DNA of 64,000 bases from an uncultured Bryobacterales bacterium (GTDB lineage: Bacteria; Acidobacteriota; Terriglobia; Bryobacterales; UBA6623): the NCBI GenBank assembly GCA_951813605.1, contig OX638379.1, forward strand, positions 5,034,062 to 5,098,061, read 5' to 3'. The notes beneath the pieces were generated by a model, which saw only the letters and a list, made by a program, of their open reading frames with translations, had not been told where the DNA came from and did not search any database. Both the position numbers and the translations under genes were made by a program. Below, piece after piece: positions 1 through 8,519 of this stretch (within the stretch, counting starts at the first letter, position 1; each line of letters starts with the position of its first letter).

Positions 1-668
1 GCCATCGGAGTCTGGTCCATGATCTTCTTGACTCGCTCCGGCTGGAGAATCTTCCGGTTCTGCTCGGCGGGGAAAAACCCGGGGTTCAGCGAGTTAACCC
101 GCACGCCCTTTGTTGCGTACTCTCGCGCTACGTTCTTGGTGAGGTTGTTGACTGCGGCTTTTGATGCCGAATAGGCGAACACCCGCGAAAGGGGCAGGTG
201 GGCAGTGACGCTCCCGATGTTCAAAATCGACCCGCCCTGCTCCTGCCTGGCCATGAGTGGCGCGAATATTTGGCACCCCAGGTGCGTGGCCTTGAGGTTT
301 GTGTCAAACACGCGTTGCCAGTCGGCATCCTCGATCTCCTCGTAAGGCACGGCCGAGTTCACTCCCGCGCAGTTCACGAGAATGTCTACTCGTCCGTGCC
401 GCCCAAGAACGGCGTCCCGCAATTCTTGGAACGACTTCCGAGAAGTCACGTCGACGGGAGCGAATTCGGCTGTCCCGCCAGCCTCTCGAATCGCCGCGGC
501 GCGCGCCTCACCCCGCTCGCGGGAGCGACCAGCCACGACAACCTGCGCGCCGGCGGCTGCTATGCCGTCGCAAAGAGCCCCGCCCAATACTCCGGTTCCC
601 CCGATCACGATCGCGGCATCCGACTCGAGCCCGAAGAGCTGCTGCAGAAATTCAGAAGGAGAGGGCAT
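1..668 (-). CDS. SDR-family NAD(P)-dependent oxidoreductase (3' end outside window)
   Basis: Classical short-chain dehydrogenase/reductase, probably a cytoplasmic oxidoreductase acting on an alcohol or ketone; the substrate cannot be told. About 222 residues are visible. A Rossmann nucleotide loop (GGTGVLGGA) lies near residue 23, NCAG follows the fourth strand, and a catalytic Ser (IGSVTA) precedes the YSASK Tyr/Lys signature. NSLNPGFF follows the active site, as in the family. The C-terminus runs off the left edge. The ATG at 668 is fixed because an in-frame TAA lies only two codons upstream. It starts 14 bases after the stop of the DUF309 gene on the same strand, so the two probably form an operon. 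Confidence 0.9.
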   Translation of the reverse strand, partial: MPSPSEFLQQLFGLESDAAIVIGGTGVLGGALCDGIAAAGAQVVVAGRSRERGEARAAAIREAGGTAEFAPVDVTSRKSFQELRDAVLGRHGRVDILVNCAGVNSAVPYEEIEDADWQRVFDTNLKATHLGCQIFAPLMARQEQGGSILNIGSVTAHLPLSRVFAYSASKAAVNNLTKNVAREYATKGVRVNSLNPGFFPAEQNRKILQPERVKKIMDQTPM

Positions 669-682
669 CCGCTCTTACCTTG

Positions 683-1090
683 TCATGTCCTTAGCGGGGA
701 GCGCAAACCGGGCCATGGCCCGGTCTGGCTGATCCTCGGATAGCGCGAGAACGTGCGCCTGGCCTCGATCGTCTCGAGGCGTTCTCGCACTTCACTTTTG
801 ATCTCCGCGGTATTCACGCCATCCCACTCGGGGAGGTATGGCTCGATCTTGCGGAGTCCTTTCCTTAGTTGCCTTGTCGCACCATTGCGATTCCCTCGGC
901 CATGGTGGTAAAAGCCCACCGCGAAGTGGATGAGCGCTTGCAGGAACCAACGGTCCGGCTCCTGGGAAAACGTCCAGACCTCTTCTAGGAATTCGTGGCA
1001 CTCGAAGAACTCCTCGGCATTGAAGAGATCGATGCCTCGCTGGAACAGTTCGCGATTGTCGACGCCCGACATTGGTCGAACCTTCAGCAT
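683..1090 (-). CDS. DUF309 family protein
   Basis: Small helical protein of 135 residues in the DUF309 family, whose biochemical role is unknown. The family pattern is clear: an N-terminal helix ending FFECHEFLEEVW, a second helix with FLQALIHFAVGFYHH, then GNRNGATRQL. The ATG at 1090 gives MLKVRP; a second Met at 1072 (MSGVDN) is an equally good start and matches the usual family N-terminus. The residues after about 115 look like a non-conserved tail. It is divergent from the PIG-L gene at 1124 and lies just upstream of the SDR gene on the same strand, so it is the likely first gene of a two-gene operon. Confidence 0.8.
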   Translation of the reverse strand: MLKVRPMSGVDNRELFQRGIDLFNAEEFFECHEFLEEVWTFSQEPDRWFLQALIHFAVGFYHHGRGNRNGATRQLRKGLRKIEPYLPEWDGVNTAEIKSEVRERLETIEARRTFSRYPRISQTGPWPGLRSPLRT

Positions 1091-1106
1091 AGGCCGGACC
1101 GGGCGC

Positions 1107-1112
1107 TAGAAT
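1107..1112 (+). promoter_or_regulatory. Candidate -10 element (TAGAAT) for the PIG-L gene
   Basis: TAGAAT, preceded by GC, lies 11 bases before the ATG at 1124. No good -35 box is visible. The same type of hexamer at a similar distance from a start codon recurs at several other genes here. Confidence 0.35.
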
Positions 1113-1123
1113 CGTAGGCGATC

Positions 1124-3616
1124 ATGCGGCGCCGTCTGGCGATCTTTTTCCTTCTTCTCGCTGCTCCGCTTCGGGCCCAGCCGACGCCCCTCCGGGGCTC
1201 CGCTGAGCTGCACGAACTCCTTGACCGGCTCAACACCGTCGGTACTGTCCTGATGCTCGGTGCCCATCCTGACGACGAGAACACCGCTGTCATGGCCTAC
1301 TTCGCCCGTGGCCTGCATCTCCGGACGGTGTATTTCTCGGCTACGCGCGGCGAAGGAGGACAGAACCGGATCGGCACGGAACAGGGCGACTTGATGGGCG
1401 TCATCAGGACGCACGAACTGCTTGCGGCACGTCGCATCGACGGAGGCGAGCAGGAGTTTGCGACCGTCGTCGACTTTGGGTACAGCAAGACGCCCGAGGA
1501 GGCGCTCAGCGTTTGGGGCGAGGAACGACTCTTGCGGGACATGGTCCGCACGATCCGCAAGGTCCGCCCTGACGTGATCGTGTCGCGTTTTCCTCCAAAG
1601 CCGGGAAGCGGCGGTCACGGCCAGCACACGGCCGTGGGATGGACCGGTCCGGAGGCCTACGAGGCAGCGGCGGATCCAGATCAGTTTCCTGAGCTCGGGC
1701 TGCCGATATGGCGGGCACGCCGTTACTACTTCAACGTGCCGACCTTCAACCGTCGGATGGAACAAGCTGCCGCAAGGGTAGCGGACCGCCTGCGCGTCGA
1801 ACTTGGCAAATACGACCCGGTGTTGGGGAAGTCGTATGCCGAGGTGGCGGGCGAGAGCCGCAGCATGCACCGCAGCCAAGCAATGGGCGCGCCGCAAAGG
1901 AAGGGCAGTGTCCCAACGTTCTTCGAATACGTGGCGGGAGACAAGGCGTCGGGCGATTTGTTCGATGGGATCGATCTGAGCTGGAGCCGCATTCAGGGTG
2001 CCGAGAGGATCGGGAGGCGCCTGGCTGCTGCCAGAGACCAGCACGACCCTCGGAATCCGGGCGAGGTCCTGCCGCATCTCTTGGCTGCCTACAAGGAGCT
2101 GGAGAGTTTCTCCGGACCTGAGGCCGACTACAAGCGGGGAGAGCTCTTGCGAGCGATCGAGCTGGCTTCCGGGATCTGGGTGGATGCCACGGCGGATCGT
2201 TGGGACGCGGTTCCAGGCGGCTCGATCGAAGTCACCGCGCAGGCGATACGCCGGGCGAACTCGGCTTGGCAATGGCGCGCAACTCGCCTGGAGGGCGTGG
2301 CCGAGGCCTCTTTGGGCGGATTCTCAGATCTAGAGCGAAACAAAGTGGCAGAGCGAGTCGGGCGGGTCATCATCTCCGAAGCCGCCTGCTACTCCCAGCC
2401 TCATTGGCTCATCGCCACCGATGCAGCCCGGCCCGGATGCGAAGTTGTCGACGCCACTCCCGGCCCTGCGCCCGTGCTCCGAGCGGTTTTCGAGTTCGAG
2501 ACGGCAGTGGGCATCGACGTCGAGTTCGTCAAGCCTGTGATGTATCGCTGGGTAGACCCGTCTCTGGGAGAGCGCTCGCGGCCCCTCTCGGTGGTTCCCG
2601 CCGTGACGGTCGCCTTCGCTAACGAGAACCGAATCTTTCCCGGCTCCAGTCCGGCGGAGATACCGGTGCGCCTGCTGTCGAATACGGGAGAGGCAGTCGC
2701 CACGGTACAACTGGCTGCACCGGACGGATGGAAGGTCAGTCCAGAATCTCAGAACGTTCAGTTTAGGCGGCGTGGCCAGGAGCTAACGGCGGTCTTCGTC
2801 CTAACGCCGCCGCCCGAGGCATCGGGAGGGGAATTGACGGCGTCAGTGGCCGTGGGCGGCAGGACAATCCGTACCGGAATGCGCACGATCGAATACGGGC
2901 ATATTCCAGCAACTCCGGTTTTTCCGCGTGCCGCGATGCGGGTGGAGCGACTCGATGTCGAACTGCTCTCCCGACAAGTCGGCTACGTCATGGGTGCCGG
3001 CGACAAGATCCCCGATGCGCTAGAGCAGATGGGCGCAAGTGTGACGCTGCTGTCTCCCGAGGATCTCGCTGCGGGTAACCTAGACCGATTCGACGCCTTG
3101 GTCGCGGGTATCCGCGCGTTGAACACTAGGCCGGATCTGCTGGCAGCGCGGGAGCGAGTCCTGGAGTATGTCGAGAAGGGAGGCACGCTGGTTGTCCAGT
3201 ACAACACCGCGTCGTTTCGACGAAGTCGATCGGGTCCGGCTAACGGTGCGACGCTGGCACCCTTCCCGATGACGCCCTCGCGACTCCGGGTGACGGACGA
3301 GCGCGCCAAAGTCCGGTTCTTGTCGAGCGAGCATCCATTGCTGCGAATTCCCAACCAGATCACGCCAGCAGACTTCGACGGCTGGGTGCAGGAGCGGGGG
3401 CTTTATTTCATGTCCGGATGGGATGACCGTTACGACGCCGTCATAGCCTGCAACGACCCGGGCGAGGATCCGTTGGAAGGGGGCCTGCTCTACGCTCGTC
3501 ACGGCAAGGGCGCGTACGTTTTCACGGGCTATTCATGGTTCAGGCAACTACCAGCCGGTGTGCCAGGGGCGTACCGCGTCTTCGCCAACCTCATTAGCGC
3601 GGGCAAGGCTCGATGA
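1124..3616 (+). CDS. Secreted PIG-L family deacetylase-like protein
   Basis: Large (830 residue) exported member of the PIG-L/LmbE zinc-dependent N-deacetylase family. A signal peptide (about residues 1-20, ending RAQ) is followed by the zinc motif AHPDDE near residue 47 and the later HGQH histidines near residue 168, both typical of active PIG-L enzymes. The canonical domain covers roughly residues 40-280. The remaining 550 residues contain a beta-rich region around 490-600 and a C-terminal region (about 640-830) that looks like a class I glutamine-amidotransferase-like fold without its catalytic triad. Such long secreted PIG-L proteins are common in Acidobacteriota and Bacteroidota, and their substrates, probably acetylated sugars or glycoconjugates, are unknown. 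It is monocistronic and convergent with the gene ending at 3748. Confidence 0.88.
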   Translation: MRRRLAIFFLLLAAPLRAQPTPLRGSAELHELLDRLNTVGTVLMLGAHPDDENTAVMAYFARGLHLRTVYFSATRGEGGQNRIGTEQGDLMGVIRTHELLAARRIDGGEQEFATVVDFGYSKTPEEALSVWGEERLLRDMVRTIRKVRPDVIVSRFPPKPGSGGHGQHTAVGWTGPEAYEAAADPDQFPELGLPIWRARRYYFNVPTFNRRMEQAAARVADRLRVELGKYDPVLGKSYAEVAGESRSMHRSQAMGAPQRKGSVPTFFEYVAGDKASGDLFDGIDLSWSRIQGAERIGRRLAAARDQHDPRNPGEVLPHLLAAYKELESFSGPEADYKRGELLRAIELASGIWVDATADRWDAVPGGSIEVTAQAIRRANSAWQWRATRLEGVAEASLGGFSDLERNKVAERVGRVIISEAACYSQPHWLIATDAARPGCEVVDATPGPAPVLRAVFEFETAVGIDVEFVKPVMYRWVDPSLGERSRPLSVVPAVTVAFANENRIFPGSSPAEIPVRLLSNTGEAVATVQLAAPDGWKVSPESQNVQFRRRGQELTAVFVLTPPPEASGGELTASVAVGGRTIRTGMRTIEYGHIPATPVFPRAAMRVERLDVELLSRQVGYVMGAGDKIPDALEQMGASVTLLSPEDLAAGNLDRFDALVAGIRALNTRPDLLAARERVLEYVEKGGTLVVQYNTASFRRSRSGPANGATLAPFPMTPSRLRVTDERAKVRFLSSEHPLLRIPNQITPADFDGWVQERGLYFMSGWDDRYDAVIACNDPGEDPLEGGLLYARHGKGAYVFTGYSWFRQLPAGVPGAYRVFANLISAGKAR

Positions 3617-3747
3617 AGCCTCTCGCTACTTTGGAATGTCGCCTAGCGAGCGATGCAAGGCTTCTGCCTAGACGGCGGGTCCCTTGCCAAACAGTGGGCA
3701 GTTCACGAACCCACTGGGGGCCTTGCCGACTCCATCCAATGTCCTAG

Positions 3748-5703
3748 TCACTGAGTGCCGCCCAACTGCGCGAGCATCCGCTGGGCTTCTCTGTGATCCG
3801 GGTACCGGGCTAGCAGGTCCGCGATTGCATCCCGCGCTGCCGCGCGGTTGCCGACGCTTGCATGGACTTGGGCCAAGGCAAAATAGGCCCGGGCAGCGTC
3901 GGGCTGTTCCTTGAGCAGTCCTTCAAGGCGGTCGACCGCCGCGGCTATGTTCCCTCGCTGGGCATCGAGAAGCGCAAGGTTGGTCACCGCCTCAGCACCG
4001 GCCGGATCTTTTCGCAGCGCCTCTCGAAACGAACGTTCCGCGGCAGAGAGATCGTTGCGACGGGCGTGCAGTGTGCCCAGCCTGTTCCATAGGGTAAGGT
4101 CTCCCGGATTCGCATCGATTCCCGCTTCGAGCGCCCTGACCGCACGCTCCGGCTTTCCTGCCCGCTCGTAAGCGGTTGCGAGGTTGCCAATCGCCTTGGA
4201 GTAGCTGCCCCGCGACGCAATTGCGGCATGAAAGTGGGTGATCGCCTCCTCGTGCCCTGCGAGATGTGTAAGGACGACTCCGAGACTGTTGTGCGCCTCT
4301 GGATAATCCTGATTCCATTGCAGCGCGCGCTCGAAGCTGCCGCGCGCTTCCTCCAAACGGCCCTGCCGCAAGTACGCCGTACCCAAGTTGTAGTGGCTGT
4401 CCGGGGCATGGGGCGTCGTCGCGACACTCCTCTCGAAATAGGGAACCGCCAAGTCGACCAGTCCACGCTCCAGCAGCGCCGCCCCGAGCTCGGCGTGATT
4501 GCGACGCGGGCGAGAGCCAAACCAAAGCCCGTCAAAGGGGGTTACTCGGGCGAGCCGACGCTCGTAAGTCTCGCCGAGTAGCTCCGTATCCGCCACGACT
4601 TGGTCGGCCGCCACTACGCCTTCATAGATTTTTTCCACGTATCCGTCGCTATTCACCAAGAACGTTGTGGGGATTCGCAGTTCGGTCTGCCGGCTGAGGA
4701 GATGCCTCTTCAGCAAGCTGTAGGCGGACGGGAACTCGCTGTCTGCAAGAAGGACTGGGAACGTGAGGTCCTCCTCGCCGGCGAACTGCGCGACCGCCGC
4801 TGACCTATCCGAGTCGTCCACGGAAACCGCCACTACTTGCAAGCCGGCTTGGTCTAGTTTGCCAATGTGTTCTCGCAGCCCGCGCAGTTCCTCTCGGCAC
4901 GGCGGGCACCATGTCGCCCATACATTGAGCAGGAGCGGCGATCCCCGGTAATCGGCCGAGTCGTGCGCAACGCCTCGCGTGTCCGCGAGCCTCCACCGAG
5001 GTGCCGGCACAGGCTCGACCAACCAGATTCCATGGGGGTCGGAGGACTCTGTCCGATCTTGATCGGCCTCCAGCGATTCGAGACGGCGAGTTGCGGTTGA
5101 AAACGCCTGGGACGAAACGACGCCCGATCCTTCGACCACCTCGATCCGGAAGTTGACCGGCACGTCGGTATGGACTTCCTCTGCGCCGGAAGGCCACTCG
5201 ATTCGCAGCTTGTCGACCCGTTCCGCCTGCCCGAGCCCGAAGACCGTCTCCTTCGAGTGCTGGGAAAGGAATCCTGAACCCGCGCCGATTGTCTTGATGG
5301 CGGTAATCCCCCCGGCGAGAACGGTGATCCGAGCACCGATTGCATCGCGATTGCTAGCCGAGCCGCGCGCCCGAATCGCGATCGCGTTGTTCCTTGCCGG
5401 GGCCTCGGACATCGCGAAATCGTTGCGCAGCACGCGAATGCCGGGCTCGTTGCGCGACTTCAGCACCAAGTCGGTATCGCCGTCCCCGTCGAAGTCCGCG
5501 CCGGCATAGGCACGGCTGTCGTCCACAAAGTCCAAGCCGCTCGCGCCCGAAATGTCGCTGAACGTGCCGTCGCCGTTGTTCAGGTATGCGATATTTCGCT
5601 CGCGGCCGCTCCAAGACGATGCGCCATGGATCAATTCGGTGATGGCAGTCCAAGCCGTCTCGTATTGCCCGGAGGGGTCCGAGCCTTGGGGCGAACGCGA
5701 CAC
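3748..5703 (-). CDS. UnbV/ASPIC-thioredoxin-TPR protein, C-terminal half of an interrupted gene
   Basis: Reading from a GTG at 5703, this 651-residue stretch carries the last FG-GAP/VCBS unit (DFDGDGDTD), an ASPIC/UnbV domain (about residues 95-195, ending in an IEWPSG motif), a TlpA/ResA-type thioredoxin domain with the redox motif WCPPC near residue 270, and some seven TPR units from about 400 to the end. It has no signal peptide and no Shine-Dalgarno at the GTG. Its frame runs unbroken upstream through nine codons encoding SFFWRQVVS to the TGA that ends the preceding gene. It is therefore best read as the C-terminal half of one protein with 5725-7584. Independent translation is possible but unsupported. 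If expressed whole, the thioredoxin and TPR parts would act outside the cytoplasm. Confidence 0.8.
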   Translation of the reverse strand: MSRSPQGSDPSGQYETAWTAITELIHGASSWSGRERNIAYLNNGDGTFSDISGASGLDFVDDSRAYAGADFDGDGDTDLVLKSRNEPGIRVLRNDFAMSEAPARNNAIAIRARGSASNRDAIGARITVLAGGITAIKTIGAGSGFLSQHSKETVFGLGQAERVDKLRIEWPSGAEEVHTDVPVNFRIEVVEGSGVVSSQAFSTATRRLESLEADQDRTESSDPHGIWLVEPVPAPRWRLADTRGVAHDSADYRGSPLLLNVWATWCPPCREELRGLREHIGKLDQAGLQVVAVSVDDSDRSAAVAQFAGEEDLTFPVLLADSEFPSAYSLLKRHLLSRQTELRIPTTFLVNSDGYVEKIYEGVVAADQVVADTELLGETYERRLARVTPFDGLWFGSRPRRNHAELGAALLERGLVDLAVPYFERSVATTPHAPDSHYNLGTAYLRQGRLEEARGSFERALQWNQDYPEAHNSLGVVLTHLAGHEEAITHFHAAIASRGSYSKAIGNLATAYERAGKPERAVRALEAGIDANPGDLTLWNRLGTLHARRNDLSAAERSFREALRKDPAGAEAVTNLALLDAQRGNIAAAVDRLEGLLKEQPDAARAYFALAQVHASVGNRAAARDAIADLLARYPDHREAQRMLAQLGGTQ

Positions 5704-5724
5704 AACTTGCCGCCAGAAGAAGCT

Positions 5725-5727
5725 TCA
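5725..5727 (-). other. In-frame TGA separating two halves of one UnbV/thioredoxin/TPR gene
   Basis: The TGA after the codons for SQTQDL is in the same frame as the downstream UnbV half. Removing it gives one open frame from 7584 to 3748. A nonsense mutation, an assembly error or recoding would all produce this pattern. Confidence 0.85.
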
Positions 5728-7584
5728 AAGATCCTGCGTCTGCGAATTGGTGACGTAGCCATTCGCGACGTAGATGTCCTCGCATCCGTCGTTGTCGAAG
5801 TCTAGGTTCCGGCTGGACCACGCCCAGCGGCCCTGCTCGACTCCCGCTTCGAAAGTCGAATCGACGAAAGTCCCGTCCGGCTGGCCTCGGAACAGGGTGT
5901 TTCCCTTGGCGTGACGCTTGTAAAGATTCCGCTCGGATTCGGCGGATGATGATCGAAACGCGCTCTGGTTGCTCAAGCGCAAGCCCGCGGCCGACCACAT
6001 GTTGCCGACGTACAGATCGAGAATTCCGTCACGGTCATAGTCGAACCAGGAGGCACTCATCCCGGCACCCACGTCTTCCACGCCCAGTTGCGGGGCGACG
6101 TCTGAGAATGTGCCGTCCCCATTGTTCCGGTAAAGGTTGTTGCGCCCGAAATCGTTGGCAACGTAGAGGTCGGGGCGGGAGTCGCCATCGTAGTCCTGCC
6201 ACGCCGCGGCGAAGCTGAACCTTGAGTTGTTCACATTCAGTCCAGACACTCGAGTTACATCCTCGAAGGTCCCGTCGCCGCTGTTGCGCAGCAGGAAATT
6301 CGGCGGTCCGTTGTTGGCATCGTGATAGGGCGTGGGGGCGTGGCGGACACCCGTCCCGGCGTGATAGCGATAGGCGCAGATGTAGAGATCTAGATCGCCG
6401 TCGCGATCGTAGTCGGCGAGCGCCGCCGACGTAAGTTGGCCCTGCGGCGCAGACCCTAGCTCGAACGCGTTCCACGCGTGACGGAAGCCGCCGTCCCCGT
6501 CATTGCGGAATAGCAGAGGGGAGGCCGCCGTGACCACGATCAGGTCTTGGTCACTGTCGTCGTCAATGTCTGCAATGAGTGCCATCGACGTGCTATCCAG
6601 CACACCAACGCCCGCCCCATTCGTGATGTCGGTGAAAGCCAGGCCGCCATCGTTGCGGAACATGCGATTGGGTAGGCCCGACGGCTGGCTAACGTAGAAG
6701 TCATCGTCCCCGTCGCCGTCGATATCTCCGGCAGTGACGCCGTGATGCCCGTACACATCGACGCCAAGGGCGCCGTCGAGCCGGGATCTCCAGTGATCGA
6801 CGCTCACCCGCAGTTGGCTTGCATAGGAAGGATTCGCCCCCAGAGCTTGCGCGGAGACATCCACGAAGAGGGTGCCGACGCCCACGCCCCGGGTTCTTTC
6901 CAGCACGTTCCAGTGATCGACGAGCCACTCCCCGCCGGGCGTCCGGCTCCAGTCCAAGACCCATTCGCCTGTCTGCTGAACTACTTTCGAATTCGGCTCG
7001 CCAGCCGGGCCGACGAGGTCAAACCGCACGGCAGTGCGGGCACGCGCTGGGTCGCGACCGGTCTCGGCCTCGACCCGCACGATCTTGAATTCGGCCGTAT
7101 CGATCCGGCCATACTCCGCCATTAGCGACCCAAACTCCGAGAGGAACGCTTCGCGGCCAATCGTTTGCCCGTCGAGCGCAACCTCTCGAACGAGCCTGAG
7201 CCGCGAATCGGACCGCACTTCTTCCTCGTGGCCGCGCCAGCCGGATGCTGCGAAGCTGTCGCCGAGAAGAGCCGCGACACTATCGGAATTGCCGGGACTC
7301 TGCTTCAGCTGGTCTCCAAACTCCCCAAGGCGCTTGGCTAGGCGCTCGCCTACCGCCTCAGCGGCGAATACGTCGAGCCCCGAGTCAACTTTGGCGGCGA
7401 TTCTGTCCGCGGCAGAAACTGCTCTGTACCGGGGTGCAAAGGAATAGGAAATGTCGAGGTCGTCGTTTCCGAGAGCAGGCTTCATGCCCGATCCAGTTCC
7501 CAGCACTAGTAACGCTTGCGACACCAGCACCAAAGTGGATCGCCGCATTCTGCCGAGGGGTCGGCTCAATTTCGCCGTCGCCAT
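5725..7584 (-). CDS. Exported FG-GAP/VCBS repeat protein, N-terminal half of an interrupted gene
   Basis: Exported protein of 619 residues. A hydrophobic signal segment spans about residues 15-33; an ATG at 7548 (MRRSTL) gives a more ordinary signal peptide than the ATG at 7584. A region of about 200 residues resembling a SnoaL/NTF2-like domain follows. From about residue 290 come FG-GAP/VCBS-type repeats with calcium-binding patterns such as DIDGDGDDD, DYDRDGDLD, DYDGDSRPD, DYDRDGILD and DFDNDGCED. These form beta-propeller blades in the CRTAC1/UnbV family, and the closing UnbV domain is missing here because of the TGA at 5725. The function of these proteins is unknown; adhesion, glycan binding or scaffolding are suggested for the fold. 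About 1 kb without genes lies upstream. Confidence 0.85.
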   Translation of the reverse strand: MATAKLSRPLGRMRRSTLVLVSQALLVLGTGSGMKPALGNDDLDISYSFAPRYRAVSAADRIAAKVDSGLDVFAAEAVGERLAKRLGEFGDQLKQSPGNSDSVAALLGDSFAASGWRGHEEEVRSDSRLRLVREVALDGQTIGREAFLSEFGSLMAEYGRIDTAEFKIVRVEAETGRDPARARTAVRFDLVGPAGEPNSKVVQQTGEWVLDWSRTPGGEWLVDHWNVLERTRGVGVGTLFVDVSAQALGANPSYASQLRVSVDHWRSRLDGALGVDVYGHHGVTAGDIDGDGDDDFYVSQPSGLPNRMFRNDGGLAFTDITNGAGVGVLDSTSMALIADIDDDSDQDLIVVTAASPLLFRNDGDGGFRHAWNAFELGSAPQGQLTSAALADYDRDGDLDLYICAYRYHAGTGVRHAPTPYHDANNGPPNFLLRNSGDGTFEDVTRVSGLNVNNSRFSFAAAWQDYDGDSRPDLYVANDFGRNNLYRNNGDGTFSDVAPQLGVEDVGAGMSASWFDYDRDGILDLYVGNMWSAAGLRLSNQSAFRSSSAESERNLYKRHAKGNTLFRGQPDGTFVDSTFEAGVEQGRWAWSSRNLDFDNDGCEDIYVANGYVTNSQTQDL

Positions 7585-8455
7585 TCCGCGGTCCCGAAGC
7601 CCGGAGTCCCTCAGATCTCCTGCCGAAACATCAATATACTGTCACAGACGGGTGTCGGCTGCACCGTCCCTACCCGTATAAAACGTAAGCGCGCGACCGG
7701 CCGGACCGCCGTTGGGCCTGCTGCATCCAAGGGCTGCGGTTGCGTCGCGCAAGCTAGGGGGCGAGTCTAGATTGATGAATCGCCGGACCGAGGTTTGGAC
7801 AAGTGGTCGCCGCCCTGGTTGATCAATTCGTTCACTAACGACAAGACAGCCCCCGATCGCCCGCCGAATCAGGGAACCAGAGTGCCTGCACGGCTACCTT
7901 GGACTACCCCGAGCTTGGACTTGCGATCCTCGTCCAATTATGGGATGGCTCGCTCCCGTTCTCCAGCATCGGCCAGTTCGACAATGCTGGTACGAGCGGC
8001 CTGAGAGCGCGACGGCGCGCCCAGGTGCCAGAAGGGAGTTTGATTCCGTCTGCCCAGCCCAATCGATGGACAAACAGATCGCACCCACGTCTCGGAAACC
8101 TGTCGGCGACTATGGCCTTCCGCGGTCGATCTAATTGTTAGGACCGAGGCGCGCGGAGCCCATCGTGGCCCGGAACCGGCACCGTTCCACCTAGAAGTCG
8201 AATATATTGGCGCAGACTACCATTCATCGGGTCGGGTGCGGTAGACAACTCGGGAGCGAACCATATATTGTCATCGCGCGGTCCAGGCGGGATGTCCCCG
8301 GACGCCATCGGATTCGGGTGATCATCCCGCTACCCGGCTTTACGCGGTCCGAGCGGAGCCTGCCTTAGGCGATATCGAATCCTCAACCGCCACGACCATC
8401 GAAATACCCCATCGGCAAAGCGGCTGCGAACTCGCCTGACCGGCGAGTCCAGATC
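7585..8455. other. Long non-coding stretch between divergent exported-protein genes
   Basis: No open frame in this stretch has convincing codon bias, homology or a start signal. It separates the divergent FG-GAP gene and the TonB receptor gene. It contains three AT-rich patches that stand out in a GC-rich background: AATATACTGTCAC (7633-7645), GAATATATTGG (8200-8210) and CCATATATTGTCATC (8261-8275). The first and third share an ATATAYTGTCAY core and could be operators or promoters. Nothing else is recognised. Confidence 0.5.
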
Positions 8456-8485
8456 TTGCTCACTGGCGGACGGCCGTGATATTCT
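8456..8485 (+). promoter_or_regulatory. Candidate sigma-70 promoter of the TonB receptor gene
   Basis: TTGCTC (8456-8461) is separated by 18 bases from TATTCT (8480-8485), which is preceded by TGA, giving an extended -10. A ribosome site (TAGGAGA) follows and the ATG is at 8520. Confidence 0.5.
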
Positions 8486-8519
8486 ATGGCCGCCATCGTG
8501 GCAGTCTAGGAGAAATTGC

